DNA of 26,687 nt from CAYMTN01 sp964393335 (GTDB lineage Bacteria > Chloroflexota > Anaerolineae > Aggregatilineales > Aggregatilineaceae). Position 1 is the first letter of the stretch. Each line of letters starts with the position of its first letter. The stretch spans positions 1 through 26,687 of the forward strand of contig CAYMTN010000050.1 of NCBI GenBank assembly GCA_964393335.1. Reading direction: 5' to 3'. Below are positions 1 to 6,987 of this stretch, piece by piece. A program made the translations under genes and the position numbers. The notes beneath the pieces are model-generated. The model was given only the letters and a program-made list of their open reading frames with translations. It made no database searches and was not told where the DNA came from.

Positions 1-2
1 TG

Positions 3-494
3 ATCGGGCAGACGATTTTTGCCATCGTCTACAGCCTGTTTTTCACGATCATCATTGGCGTGGCGGTAGCGGCATTCTTTGACCTGAGTTTCAAGGACGC
101 CGATTACGTCAGCGCGACGATTATCTTGCTGGTGGGCAGCCTATCATTTGTCGGGATTGGCGTGGTGGCATCGATTCTGCCGCTGCTCTACCCGGAACGC
201 GGCGCGCAGATGACCAACATCGTGCAGGCGTTTTTCCTGCTGGTGTCGGGCATCTACTACCCGATCAGCGTGCTGCCGGGATGGCTGCAAATCCTGGCCA
301 AGATTTCGCCTGCAACATACGTGCTGGAAGGGATGCGGGCCGCGCTGCTGCCCGAAACTGCTGAGGCAGCCCCGACCAGTTACGTGTGGCCCCTGCTCAT
401 TATGGGCATAGTCATGCTGCCGCTGGGCATTTACCTGTTCCAGCGTGCCGAACGGTACACCAAACGCACGGGGAAACTTAAGCGGAACGGCTAA
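3..494 (+). CDS. ABC-2 type transporter permease, C-terminal part (5' truncated)
   Basis: This is the C-terminal part of an integral membrane permease of an ABC exporter (DrrB/ABC-2 family). The reading frame is open from base 3, so the gene starts outside the window and the GTG at 60 is not a true start. The visible part has several hydrophobic spans and the family signature of a loop with YPERGAQ followed by a segment ending in SGIYYPISVLPGW, then SPATYVLEGMRAALL. It ends with a last membrane span and a basic tail (RAERYTKRTGKLKRNG) expected in the cytoplasm. Such permeases pair with an ATP-binding subunit that normally lies just upstream, outside this window. The substrate cannot be told. 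The methyltransferase gene follows after 44 bases and may be cotranscribed. Confidence 0.85.
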   Translation: MGQTIFAIVYSLFFTIIIGVAVAAFFDLSFKDADYVSATIILLVGSLSFVGIGVVASILPLLYPERGAQMTNIVQAFFLLVSGIYYPISVLPGWLQILAKISPATYVLEGMRAALLPETAEAAPTSYVWPLLIMGIVMLPLGIYLFQRAERYTKRTGKLKRNG

Positions 495-538
495 TGAAGT
501 CGGCCCGTGCTGTCTGAAAAGAGAAAGGACGTCTAACC

Positions 539-1333
539 GTGTCATCGCTCACGCTAGACATCAACCATCAAGACAACATAGCCTGGTATCGCCAGATCGC
601 GGCGGGATGGGCCCGCAAGATGATCACTGGAGATTCACCGGCTGCATGGGCACACAATACGGAAGCTGAAATTCAGTTTGCGATCAAACACCTCCAACTC
701 CAGCCGGGCGACCGGCTGCTGGACCTGGGCTGCGGGTGGGGGCGTCACAGCCTGCCACTGGCCGCCTATGGCGCGCGCGTGACCGGCCTGGAGTTGTCCG
801 GCGAGTTGTTGTCGTTGGCGCGGCATAATGCCCGGCGGCATGACCTGGCGATCAACTGGATCGAGGCGGATATCGCGCACATGCCGCTGCGCGGCCAGTT
901 TGACGCGATCGCGCAGTTCTGCAGCAACATGCTGACCTGGTTTACCGGTCCCGAACGGACGCTGGAAGTGTTGTGGGACGTGGTATCGTTGCTGCGGCCC
1001 GGCGGGCGTTTGTTGTTCGGCACGACTGACTGGCAGCCAGACCTGCCGCCGCGTTCCCAAACGTGGGACGAATGGCGCGGCGGTGCCGCTATCTATCGCC
1101 AGAAGTATGACCACCAACGGCGTATCGCGCAGACCCAAACCGTCATCTTTGGCCCGGACCACAAACGGCATGAATATCACCGGCAGACGTGGTGGCCGTC
1201 GATTGGCGAGATGGAAGCGCTGTTCGCACAGGTGGGATTGACGGTGTGCAGGCGTAGTAACGCGTGCGCGGACGTGCCATACGCGCCGGACCAACCGGGT
1301 TTAGTGTATGTGTTGGCTTACGAGGAGGGGTAG
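539..1333 (+). CDS. Class I SAM-dependent methyltransferase
   Basis: The 264-residue protein carries the Rossmann-type SAM-binding motif I near residue 60 (LLDLGCGWGRHSLPLA), followed by the acidic end of strand 2 (VTGLELS) and a motif II-like DAIAQFCSNMLTW stretch. It is therefore a soluble class I methyltransferase of the Methyltransf_25/11 type. The region after about residue 170 (WWPSIGEMEALFAQVGLTV) matches the C-terminal half of small-molecule methyltransferases in which the last strands follow a substrate lid. The substrate is unknown. The start is a GTG preceded by GAAAGGA about ten bases upstream. It lies 44 bases after the ABC permease gene and may be in the same transcript. A short GC-rich hairpin follows the stop codon. 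Confidence 0.85.
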   Translation: MSSLTLDINHQDNIAWYRQIAAGWARKMITGDSPAAWAHNTEAEIQFAIKHLQLQPGDRLLDLGCGWGRHSLPLAAYGARVTGLELSGELLSLARHNARRHDLAINWIEADIAHMPLRGQFDAIAQFCSNMLTWFTGPERTLEVLWDVVSLLRPGGRLLFGTTDWQPDLPPRSQTWDEWRGGAAIYRQKYDHQRRIAQTQTVIFGPDHKRHEYHRQTWWPSIGEMEALFAQVGLTVCRRSNACADVPYAPDQPGLVYVLAYEEG

Positions 1334-1354
1334 CGCGAGACCAGTCACAGTCGG

Positions 1355-1375
1355 GCACGCCGCGCGTGCATTTTC
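1355..1375 (+). terminator. Possible intrinsic terminator after the methyltransferase gene
   Basis: GCACGC at 1355-1360 and GCGTGC at 1364-1369 form a six-pair GC-rich stem with a three-base loop, followed by ATTTTC. It lies 21 bases after the plus-strand stop codon and before the convergent BrkB-family gene. The stem is short and the T run has only four bases, so the call is tentative. Confidence 0.45.
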
Positions 1376-1378
1376 ATC

Positions 1379-2329
1379 TCAGTCTTGTTGATCGGAAAGG
1401 TCGGTGTAGGAGACTCGCAGGTCTTCCACCGACCTTTTGCTCATCCAGTCGTCCAGCGCCACGCAGATCTCTGCGCCCAGCAGGATGATGATGCCCGTCA
1501 GGTAGACCCACAGCATCAGCACGATCATCGTTGCGACCGAGCCATATACCAGGCTGTAGGATGCGAGATTATCGAGGTACCACGCAAACACGCGTTTAGC
1601 GGTTTCCCACGCGCCGCCCCCCAAAAAGGCCGCAACCCAGATCGCGTCCCAGCGCACGCGACGGCGGGGAATAAACCGGTACAGAAACGCGAAAATGGCG
1701 ACACTCAGGCTGAGCGGCACGATCAGCGCGCCGGTGGTAACCCACGAGGTGCGCTGGTAAAAAATGACGAGGTCGATCAGATTGAACACGATCGTCGTCG
1801 CCAGCGACGCCGCCAGCAGTACGCCGAGCGCGACCATCATACCCAGGCCGACGACGCGCGAACTCCACGTGTTGTAACCCTTCTGATCGCGGAACGTGCG
1901 ACTGAGCGCCGATGACAGGTTAGAAAAGAACCCCAATGATGACCACAGCAGCGTGATACCAGCGACCAGCCCGAACGACCCGCGCTGCTCCAGCGTTTTG
2001 GCGATGCTGTCTTGCAGAAAACTGGCGGTTGACGTTGGCAGAAACAGGCGCAGCACCCCATTGATCTGGTTGTGCGCCGCAGCGGGGCCGAGCGTCGTGC
2101 CGATGACGATAATCAACAGCAGCATCAGCGGAAACAGGGAGAAAATCGCGTAATACGAGAGGGCCGCTGACTCCCGCATGCCATGTTTTGAAAAACGGTC
2201 GATGGCCCACCACAGATGTTGCAGCAGGCCGTCGGTCATGGCGTTTGCCAGAATCCACCACCGCTCATAAAAACGCAGCGAATGCCGGCGCGGCGGCGCA
2301 GAAGGTTTTTCAGCAGTTGAGGTTGTCAC
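1379..2329 (-). CDS. YihY/BrkB family inner membrane protein
   Basis: This is a polytopic membrane protein of the YihY/BrkB (UPF0761) family. Typical signatures are the N-terminal ESAALSYYAIFSLFPLMLLL span, a middle region with LWSSLGFFSNLSSALSRTF, and the terminal YGSVATMIVLMLWVYLTGIIILLGAEICVAL. About six membrane spans are visible and the C-terminal tail is charged. The family has been linked to ribonuclease BN by mistake in the past; its true function is unsettled. The open frame extends to 2548, but that would overlap the divergent HAD gene by more than 130 bases. The realistic starts are GTG at 2329 or ATG at 2239 (286 residues, closest to the usual family length). Neither has a clear Shine-Dalgarno sequence, so the 5' end is uncertain. 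Confidence 0.85.
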   Translation of the reverse strand: MTTSTAEKPSAPPRRHSLRFYERWWILANAMTDGLLQHLWWAIDRFSKHGMRESAALSYYAIFSLFPLMLLLIIVIGTTLGPAAAHNQINGVLRLFLPTSTASFLQDSIAKTLEQRGSFGLVAGITLLWSSLGFFSNLSSALSRTFRDQKGYNTWSSRVVGLGMMVALGVLLAASLATTIVFNLIDLVIFYQRTSWVTTGALIVPLSLSVAIFAFLYRFIPRRRVRWDAIWVAAFLGGGAWETAKRVFAWYLDNLASYSLVYGSVATMIVLMLWVYLTGIIILLGAEICVALDDWMSKRSVEDLRVSYTDLSDQQD

Positions 2330-2338
2330 TGGTATAAT
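2330..2338 (+). promoter_or_regulatory. Extended -10 promoter for the HAD gene
   Basis: TGGTATAAT is a perfect extended -10 element (TGn plus TATAAT). No good -35 element is found 16-18 bases upstream, as is usual for extended -10 promoters. A start site near 2345 would give a leader of about 70 bases before the HAD gene. The reverse complement also contains TATTAT, so the divergent BrkB gene may share this site. Confidence 0.5.
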
Positions 2339-2416
2339 ACGCTCTGGTTCGTTATCCTTGAAGGATGTGTGGCAGTCAGGCTGGACGGCTTGATCTAGAA
2401 AGACTTTAACACAAAA

Positions 2417-3031
2417 ATGCCGATGATTAAAGCGTTCATATTCGATTTCGGCGGTGTGGTCGTTCGCACCGAAGATTATGGCCCGCGCCATGCCTGGGAT
2501 GAGCGACTCGGCCTGCCCATTGGCAGCGTCGAGCGTGCCGTGCATCACAGCGATTTGTGGATTCAGGTTCAGTTAGGGCGCATCACCCAGCGGGCTTATT
2601 GGAATGGCGTGGCTGAGTTGTTGTATATGCGCAAAGAAGATATCGCCCAATTGCGCAAAGATTATTTCAGTTGTGATCGCCTCAACTACCGCTTGTTGGA
2701 TGTGATCCGCGAACTGCGTGAGGCAGGGTACCCGATTGCGCTGCTGAGTAACGATTCCCTGCAACTTGAAAGTCGCCTGCGCGAGTTGGGCATCGACAGC
2801 CTGTTTGATCATGTCCTGATCTCGGCGCAGATTGGCGTGATGAAACCCGATGTGACGGCGTTTCGCGTGGCGCTGCAGGCCCTGCAGAGCGCGCCGCAGC
2901 AGACACTGTTTGTGGATGATTCGCTGATCAATGTGCGGGCGGCGCAGAGCCTGGGGCTGCACGCGATGTTGTTCCGGCCTGACACGGATTTGCGCGCCGA
3001 ATTGACAAAGTATCTCGAAGATACGGACTGA
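2417..3031 (+). CDS. HAD family hydrolase (subfamily IA)
   Basis: The 204-residue protein is a haloacid-dehalogenase superfamily hydrolase, most likely a small-molecule phosphatase. Motif I is FIFDFGGVV near the N-terminus, with the nucleophilic Asp. The second Asp of DxD is replaced by Gly, a known variant among YihX-like members. Motif II is LLSNDS, motif III contains the Lys in GVMKPD, and motif IV is LFVDDSLINV. The helical cap follows motif I, as in subfamily IA. The start at 2417 (MPMIKAF) is weakly supported because no clear ribosome site is present; ATG at 2423 is a close alternative. It is transcribed away from the BrkB gene, and 133 bases separate it from the next gene. Confidence 0.9.
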   Translation: MPMIKAFIFDFGGVVVRTEDYGPRHAWDERLGLPIGSVERAVHHSDLWIQVQLGRITQRAYWNGVAELLYMRKEDIAQLRKDYFSCDRLNYRLLDVIRELREAGYPIALLSNDSLQLESRLRELGIDSLFDHVLISAQIGVMKPDVTAFRVALQALQSAPQQTLFVDDSLINVRAAQSLGLHAMLFRPDTDLRAELTKYLEDTD

Positions 3032-3164
3032 TTTCGCCCCTACTCCAGGGATGTTTGCTGCGGGTACGCCGTCCATCGTGAGCCGCCCGACGCCTTTCGC
3101 CGGACCCTGCGGGGGCACTGTCAGGCAGCGGTCGTGACTTCGTGATGCCCGGAAAGGACTCGGC

Positions 3165-3971
3165 ATGGCACGCGCCAGCATCAGCGACACGTTCGAGTCG
3201 GGCGACTTATGCTCACACTGGACCGCGTGGACAGTCGGGGCCGGGTCGCTGGATCATGCACCCGGTCTGCTGCGCTGCCATTTGGACGATGCGACCGCCC
3301 GGCAGTACAGCGATGCGCAGATTTCTGACTATCACGCAGACCGGCGCACGTTTGCGTGGACTCCCCCGCTGCGTATGTCCGTGCGTGCCTGGGCCTCGCA
3401 TCCCACGCCGTCGCTCAAGGGCACGGCTGGTTTCGGGTTCTGGAACGAACCGTTCACGCCACTTGGGCGCGGTCTGCCCCGCTTACCGCGTGCGGTGTGG
3501 TTCTTTTTTGGATCGCCACCCAACAACATGGCGCTGGTGCAAGGCGTACCCGGCTGGGGTTGGAAAGCGGCTACGTTGGACGCGACGCGGCTGCCCTTTT
3601 TGTTGCTCGCTCCGCTGGCCCCGATCGGTTTTGCCTTGATGCGTTTCCCGGCGCTGTATCGCTGCCTGTGGCCGGTGGGGCAGTGGGCACTCGGCGCATC
3701 AGAGGCGCTGCTGCCGGTGGACCTGGGCGAGCCGCACACCTACACGCTGGACTGGCTGACGGATTCGGTCGTGTTTCAGGTGGATGGCGAGTTGGTCCAT
3801 ACGTCGCCGTATGCACCCGGCGGCCCGCTGGGCTTCATCGCCTGGATGGACAACCAATACGCGGTTGTGACGCCGCAAGGCCGGTTCCGGTTTGGGCTGG
3901 TGGCTGTTGGCGGGCCGCAGTGGTTGGCGCTGGATCGCGTCGAGATCCAGCCATTAGGGGGGGTGTTGTAA
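3165..3971 (+). CDS. Lectin/glucanase-fold (concanavalin A-like) protein of unknown function
   Basis: The 268-residue protein is not firmly assigned. Its C-terminal third (HTYTLDWLTDSVVFQVDG followed by GPLGFIAWMDNQYAVV) matches the pattern of GH16/laminin-G-like beta-sandwich domains, in which a strand ending in VDG is typical. The N-terminus (DTFESGDLCSHWTAW) resembles the first strands of such domains. I see no GH16 catalytic ExDxxE motif, so carbohydrate binding is more likely than hydrolysis. A hydrophobic stretch around residues 143-176 could be a membrane-associated hairpin. There is no signal peptide. AAAGGA stands about eight bases before the ATG. The fabL gene begins two bases after its stop, so the two are almost certainly cotranscribed and perhaps translationally coupled, though no functional link is obvious. 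Confidence 0.65.
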   Translation: MARASISDTFESGDLCSHWTAWTVGAGSLDHAPGLLRCHLDDATARQYSDAQISDYHADRRTFAWTPPLRMSVRAWASHPTPSLKGTAGFGFWNEPFTPLGRGLPRLPRAVWFFFGSPPNNMALVQGVPGWGWKAATLDATRLPFLLLAPLAPIGFALMRFPALYRCLWPVGQWALGASEALLPVDLGEPHTYTLDWLTDSVVFQVDGELVHTSPYAPGGPLGFIAWMDNQYAVVTPQGRFRFGLVAVGGPQWLALDRVEIQPLGGVL

Positions 3972-3973
3972 GC

Positions 3974-4750
3974 ATGGAACAGAAACGTTTTGGCGATAAG
4001 GTGGCGCTGGTGACGGGCAGCGGGCGCGGGATCGGGAAAACCATCGCGCTCCGGCTGGCATCAGAGGGCGCGAACCTCGTGATCAACTATTTCCGCAACC
4101 GCGAAGCCGCCGAACAGACTGCTGCCGAGATCAAAGCCCTGGGGCGCGGCGTGTACGTCGTGCGGGCTGACGTGGGCGACCCTGATGATATCGAACAACT
4201 CGTTGATTCCGCCGCCGCCGAGTTTGGGGGATTGGACATACTGATCCATAACGCCGCATCAGGCTACAACCGCCCGGTGATGGAGCAGCGTGTAAAAGGG
4301 TGGGATTGGACTCTCAACATCAACGCGCGGGCGGCGCTGTTTTTGGCGCAGCGGGCCGCGCCTCTGATGGAAGCACGCGGCGGTGGCGCTATCGTGTCCA
4401 TCTCAAGCGTGGGGGCGCAGCGCGTGCTGCCGGATTATGTGGTTGTGGGCGCGTCCAAGGCCGCGTTGGAGGCTGTGACGCGGTATCTGGCGGTTGAACT
4501 GGCCCCAATGGGCATCGTGGTGAATGCGGTGTCGGCGGGTATGGTGCGCACCGACGCGTTGCAGCACTTCCCCGGCATGCGCGAGCGTTTCGAGGAAATC
4601 TTCGCGTATGCGCTTGAGCGCACGCCCGCAGGACAGACGCTCACTTCGGAGGATGTAGCGGGGGTGGTCGCTTTTTTGTGCTCGCCCGAAGCCTTCATGA
4701 TCCGGGGCCAGACGATCCTGATTGACGGCGGGGCTACGCTCGGTTTCTAG
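3974..4750 (+). CDS. fabL: Enoyl-[acyl-carrier-protein] reductase III (FabL-type SDR)
   Basis: The 258-residue short-chain dehydrogenase carries the nucleotide-binding TGSGRGIG motif (residues 14-21), NAAS (93-96) and a SISS segment at 142-145. The catalytic pair is spaced Y155-x6-K162 (YVVVGASK), not the usual Y-x3-K. That spacing, together with INARAALF, LAVELAP and MIRGQTILIDGG, matches Bacillus subtilis FabL, the NADPH-dependent enoyl-ACP reductase that completes each round of fatty acid elongation. A longer open frame upstream (from 3356) is the out-of-frame shadow of the preceding gene; the ATG at 3974 follows a G-rich stretch and starts the conserved domain. Its TAG stop overlaps the stop of the convergent kinase gene in a shared CTAG. 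Confidence 0.9.
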   Translation: MEQKRFGDKVALVTGSGRGIGKTIALRLASEGANLVINYFRNREAAEQTAAEIKALGRGVYVVRADVGDPDDIEQLVDSAAAEFGGLDILIHNAASGYNRPVMEQRVKGWDWTLNINARAALFLAQRAAPLMEARGGGAIVSISSVGAQRVLPDYVVVGASKAALEAVTRYLAVELAPMGIVVNAVSAGMVRTDALQHFPGMRERFEEIFAYALERTPAGQTLTSEDVAGVVAFLCSPEAFMIRGQTILIDGGATLGF

Positions 4751-5877
4751 CGACCCGGCGGGGCTGCCAGCGGCAGCCGCAGCGTGATTTCCGTACCTTC
4801 ACCCACTTTGCTGTGCAATTCTATGCTGCCTTTGTGGGCCGTGATAATGCCTTTGACAATTGGCAGGCCCATACCAGCGCCTTGCTGCTCGTTACGCTCC
4901 CGGCCAGACTGGACCAGGATATCCCAGATCGTATCCTGATCAGGCTCGCTGATGCCCGGGCCATGATCCTTGATGGTAAACACGGCGAATCCTTCTTGTT
5001 CAGACACTCCCAACACAACCCGCTCGCCAGCCGGTGAGTGCTGGATCGCGTTCCGCAGCACCTCACTGATCGCGGTAATCAACAGGTCGTGCGATCCGTA
5101 AACGGTTATGGTTTCGTTGTCCGTGTTGTTTCGCTGAAACGTGATATCGCGTTCTTGAGAAAGCTTCTGCACGACGGTCAGCGCATCGGCCACTAGATAG
5201 GATAGCTCCAGATACTCGCCGTGCGTTTCGATGCGTTGCTCGACAGCCCCGCTGATGATCTCGGAATACAATACCATCTGTTCTGCCAGCCGGTTGAGAC
5301 GCTGCGTGCCGCTCTGAATCAGTTCCAGACTGACACGCACATCTTCGTTGTTTGGGTCGGCGGGTTGCGCTTCGAGTTCTTCGGCCAACAACGCAAAACC
5401 GCCGGTGACATACGTGAGCGGCGTGCGCAGTTCGTGTGACATCAACTGGACCAACGTGCGGCGCGCTGCATCCAGACTTTCGGATACCTGGGCGCGCATC
5501 TCGGCCATCCGGCGCAGCCTGCTCTGAATGGCGATCAAAAACTCTTCAGGATCAAATGGCTTGACCAGGTAATCATCTGCGCCAAGCTGCTTGGCGACCG
5601 ACACATCATGCCGCGAGCCACGCGCCGTCAAAAAAATAAACGGGACTCCGCGCAAATGTTTTTTTTGGCGCACAGCCTCAAAAAACTCGTATCCGTCCAT
5701 ACGCGGCATCATGATGTCGCTGACGATCAGGTTGGGCGAGAAACCGGCTTCGAGGATGTCCAACGCTTCACGACCATCGCGTGCAACTTCGACCCTGTAG
5801 CCTTCCAGTCCCAGCACCAGAGCGGCATTTTCACGCAGATCTTCATTGTCTTCTACAAACAAGATCGACGTCTGCAT
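4747..5877 (-). CDS. Response regulator receiver-histidine kinase hybrid protein
   Basis: The 376-residue cytoplasmic protein starts with a complete receiver domain: acidic E9/D10, phospho-acceptor D54 (IVSDIMMPRMDG), T84 and K106 (LVKPF). A histidine kinase follows, with the phosphorylated H148 (LMSHELRTPLTYV), an N box (LRNAIQHSPAGE), a G1 box (DHGPGIS) and a G2 box (GAGMGLPIVKGI). There is no sensor or membrane segment, so it probably acts as an intermediate in a phosphorelay, receiving phosphate or protein contacts on the N-terminal receiver. No partner kinase or output regulator lies beside it. AGAGG stands eight bases before the ATG. A TATAAT element lies about 65 bases upstream. The gene converges with fabL and overlaps it by four bases. 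Confidence 0.92.
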   Translation of the reverse strand: MQTSILFVEDNEDLRENAALVLGLEGYRVEVARDGREALDILEAGFSPNLIVSDIMMPRMDGYEFFEAVRQKKHLRGVPFIFLTARGSRHDVSVAKQLGADDYLVKPFDPEEFLIAIQSRLRRMAEMRAQVSESLDAARRTLVQLMSHELRTPLTYVTGGFALLAEELEAQPADPNNEDVRVSLELIQSGTQRLNRLAEQMVLYSEIISGAVEQRIETHGEYLELSYLVADALTVVQKLSQERDITFQRNNTDNETITVYGSHDLLITAISEVLRNAIQHSPAGERVVLGVSEQEGFAVFTIKDHGPGISEPDQDTIWDILVQSGRERNEQQGAGMGLPIVKGIITAHKGSIELHSKVGEGTEITLRLPLAAPPGR

Positions 5878-5942
5878 CGCGTATGCCTCTGTTTACCGTT
5901 TCCCATGCGGTTCCGCGAGAAGCGTTCCTTTATGATATGCCC

Positions 5943-5988
5943 ATTATACCCCAAACCGGCGCAATAATCAGTCGTATTACTGCCGGTT
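5943..5988 (-). promoter_or_regulatory. Promoter and inverted repeat upstream of the receiver-kinase gene
   Basis: On the minus strand TATAAT lies at 5948-5943, about 65 bases before the kinase ATG. Just upstream, AACCGGC (5954-5960) and GCCGGTT (5982-5988) form a seven-pair inverted repeat whose inner flanks also partly pair (TAAT with ATTA). The repeat covers the region where a -35 element would lie, and no consensus -35 is seen, so an activator or repressor operator is possible. The rest of the 5878-6109 gap shows no gene. Confidence 0.4.
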
Positions 5989-6109
5989 CCGGCGATTGCA
6001 GCCAATCAGCGTGTGGTCAGGCGGATTCACAGCGCTACGGCGTGATAGGGCAGTCAGGGCCGCGCACTGGCCATGAGCGAGAGAGATAATCGGGGGTCCG
6101 ACCGTGTTA

Positions 6110-6976
6110 TCAACCGGGCTGTTCGCTGACCTTGTCGTTGGCTTTGAATTCTTCGTAGATTCGATCCAGCCCGCCCTTGATGCGGCGCTGGACTTCTTCC
6201 AGGTCTTCTTTGTCATAAGCGAACAACTCTAACAGTTCGGGCACCAGCGTGGACGTATCCGCGCGCGGGCGACCGGCGCGATACAGGCTGTGAACCCGGC
6301 GGCGTGCCAGTCGCAGATAGTTCGAAATCGGCTCGGTGGCTCTTTTGTCCACCAGGGGACCGCGCCCCGGCATGATCACGTCGGCATTAAACCGGGTGCG
6401 GCGTAGTTCGGTCAGGCCATCCAGCCAGCTTTTAGTGAATGAACTTGAAACATACGGATGCTGATCGACGATGATGCTGTCGCCTGCGAACAAAGTCCGT
6501 TGTTCGGGCAGGTGAACCCACAGGCTGCCAGCCGTCGGGCCAGGCATCGCCAGAAGCGGAATTTGCATGCGGCCATATCGTAGCTGCATCCGCCGTGAAA
6601 AGCCGATTGTGGGCAGGCGCAGATGAGTTCCGGAGAAGCCGCCGCGTTCCAGGCCGCTGACGGCCAGCGCCTCGATGGATGAATCAAGGAAGGTCGATGG
6701 CAGGTTTTGGAGTTGGGCGATCGTTTCGTCGTGCGCGACGACCACGTGCGCGTCGAACCAGCAGTTGCCCAGAATCCGGTCACGGTGGCAGTCCGTGTTC
6801 ACAATTGCCAGGATGGGTTTATCGGAGATCGCGGCCAGTTGTTCCCGCCAGTAATGCGCGTCGTCCGGATACGGCGGCGTATCAACGAGCACAAATCCAT
6901 CAGCCGTCAGGATCGCCCCAACGTTCACCCGCCGGAAACCAGTTTCAACAAAAATACCTGGAGCCAGTTCTTGCAC
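6110..6976 (-). CDS. MBL-fold hydrolase-like protein with a degenerate metal site
   Basis: The 288-residue protein has the metallo-beta-lactamase fold pattern: VLVDTPPYPDDA, a switch region ending in IVNTDCHRDRILGN, LFAGDSIIV, and DVIMPGRGPLV. The usual metal ligands are mostly gone. The HxHxDH motif reads D62-C-H64-R-D66-R67, the PGH position is P147, and the PGHG position is R205; only H64, D66 and D166 remain. It is therefore probably not a standard zinc hydrolase. It may bind a ligand or a single metal, or have changed chemistry. GTG is used as start, with GAGGG eight bases upstream. It begins 11 bases after the alaX stop, so the two form an operon. The fold is clear; the function is not. 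Confidence 0.8.
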   Translation of the reverse strand: MQELAPGIFVETGFRRVNVGAILTADGFVLVDTPPYPDDAHYWREQLAAISDKPILAIVNTDCHRDRILGNCWFDAHVVVAHDETIAQLQNLPSTFLDSSIEALAVSGLERGGFSGTHLRLPTIGFSRRMQLRYGRMQIPLLAMPGPTAGSLWVHLPEQRTLFAGDSIIVDQHPYVSSSFTKSWLDGLTELRRTRFNADVIMPGRGPLVDKRATEPISNYLRLARRRVHSLYRAGRPRADTSTLVPELLELFAYDKEDLEEVQRRIKGGLDRIYEEFKANDKVSEQPG

Positions 6977-6987
6977 GGTGTCACCCT

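Noticed and set aside
3356..3973. N-terminal extension of the fabL frame
   Set aside because: It overlaps the lectin-fold gene in another frame, shows no family similarity, and the SDR domain starts exactly at the ATG at 3974.
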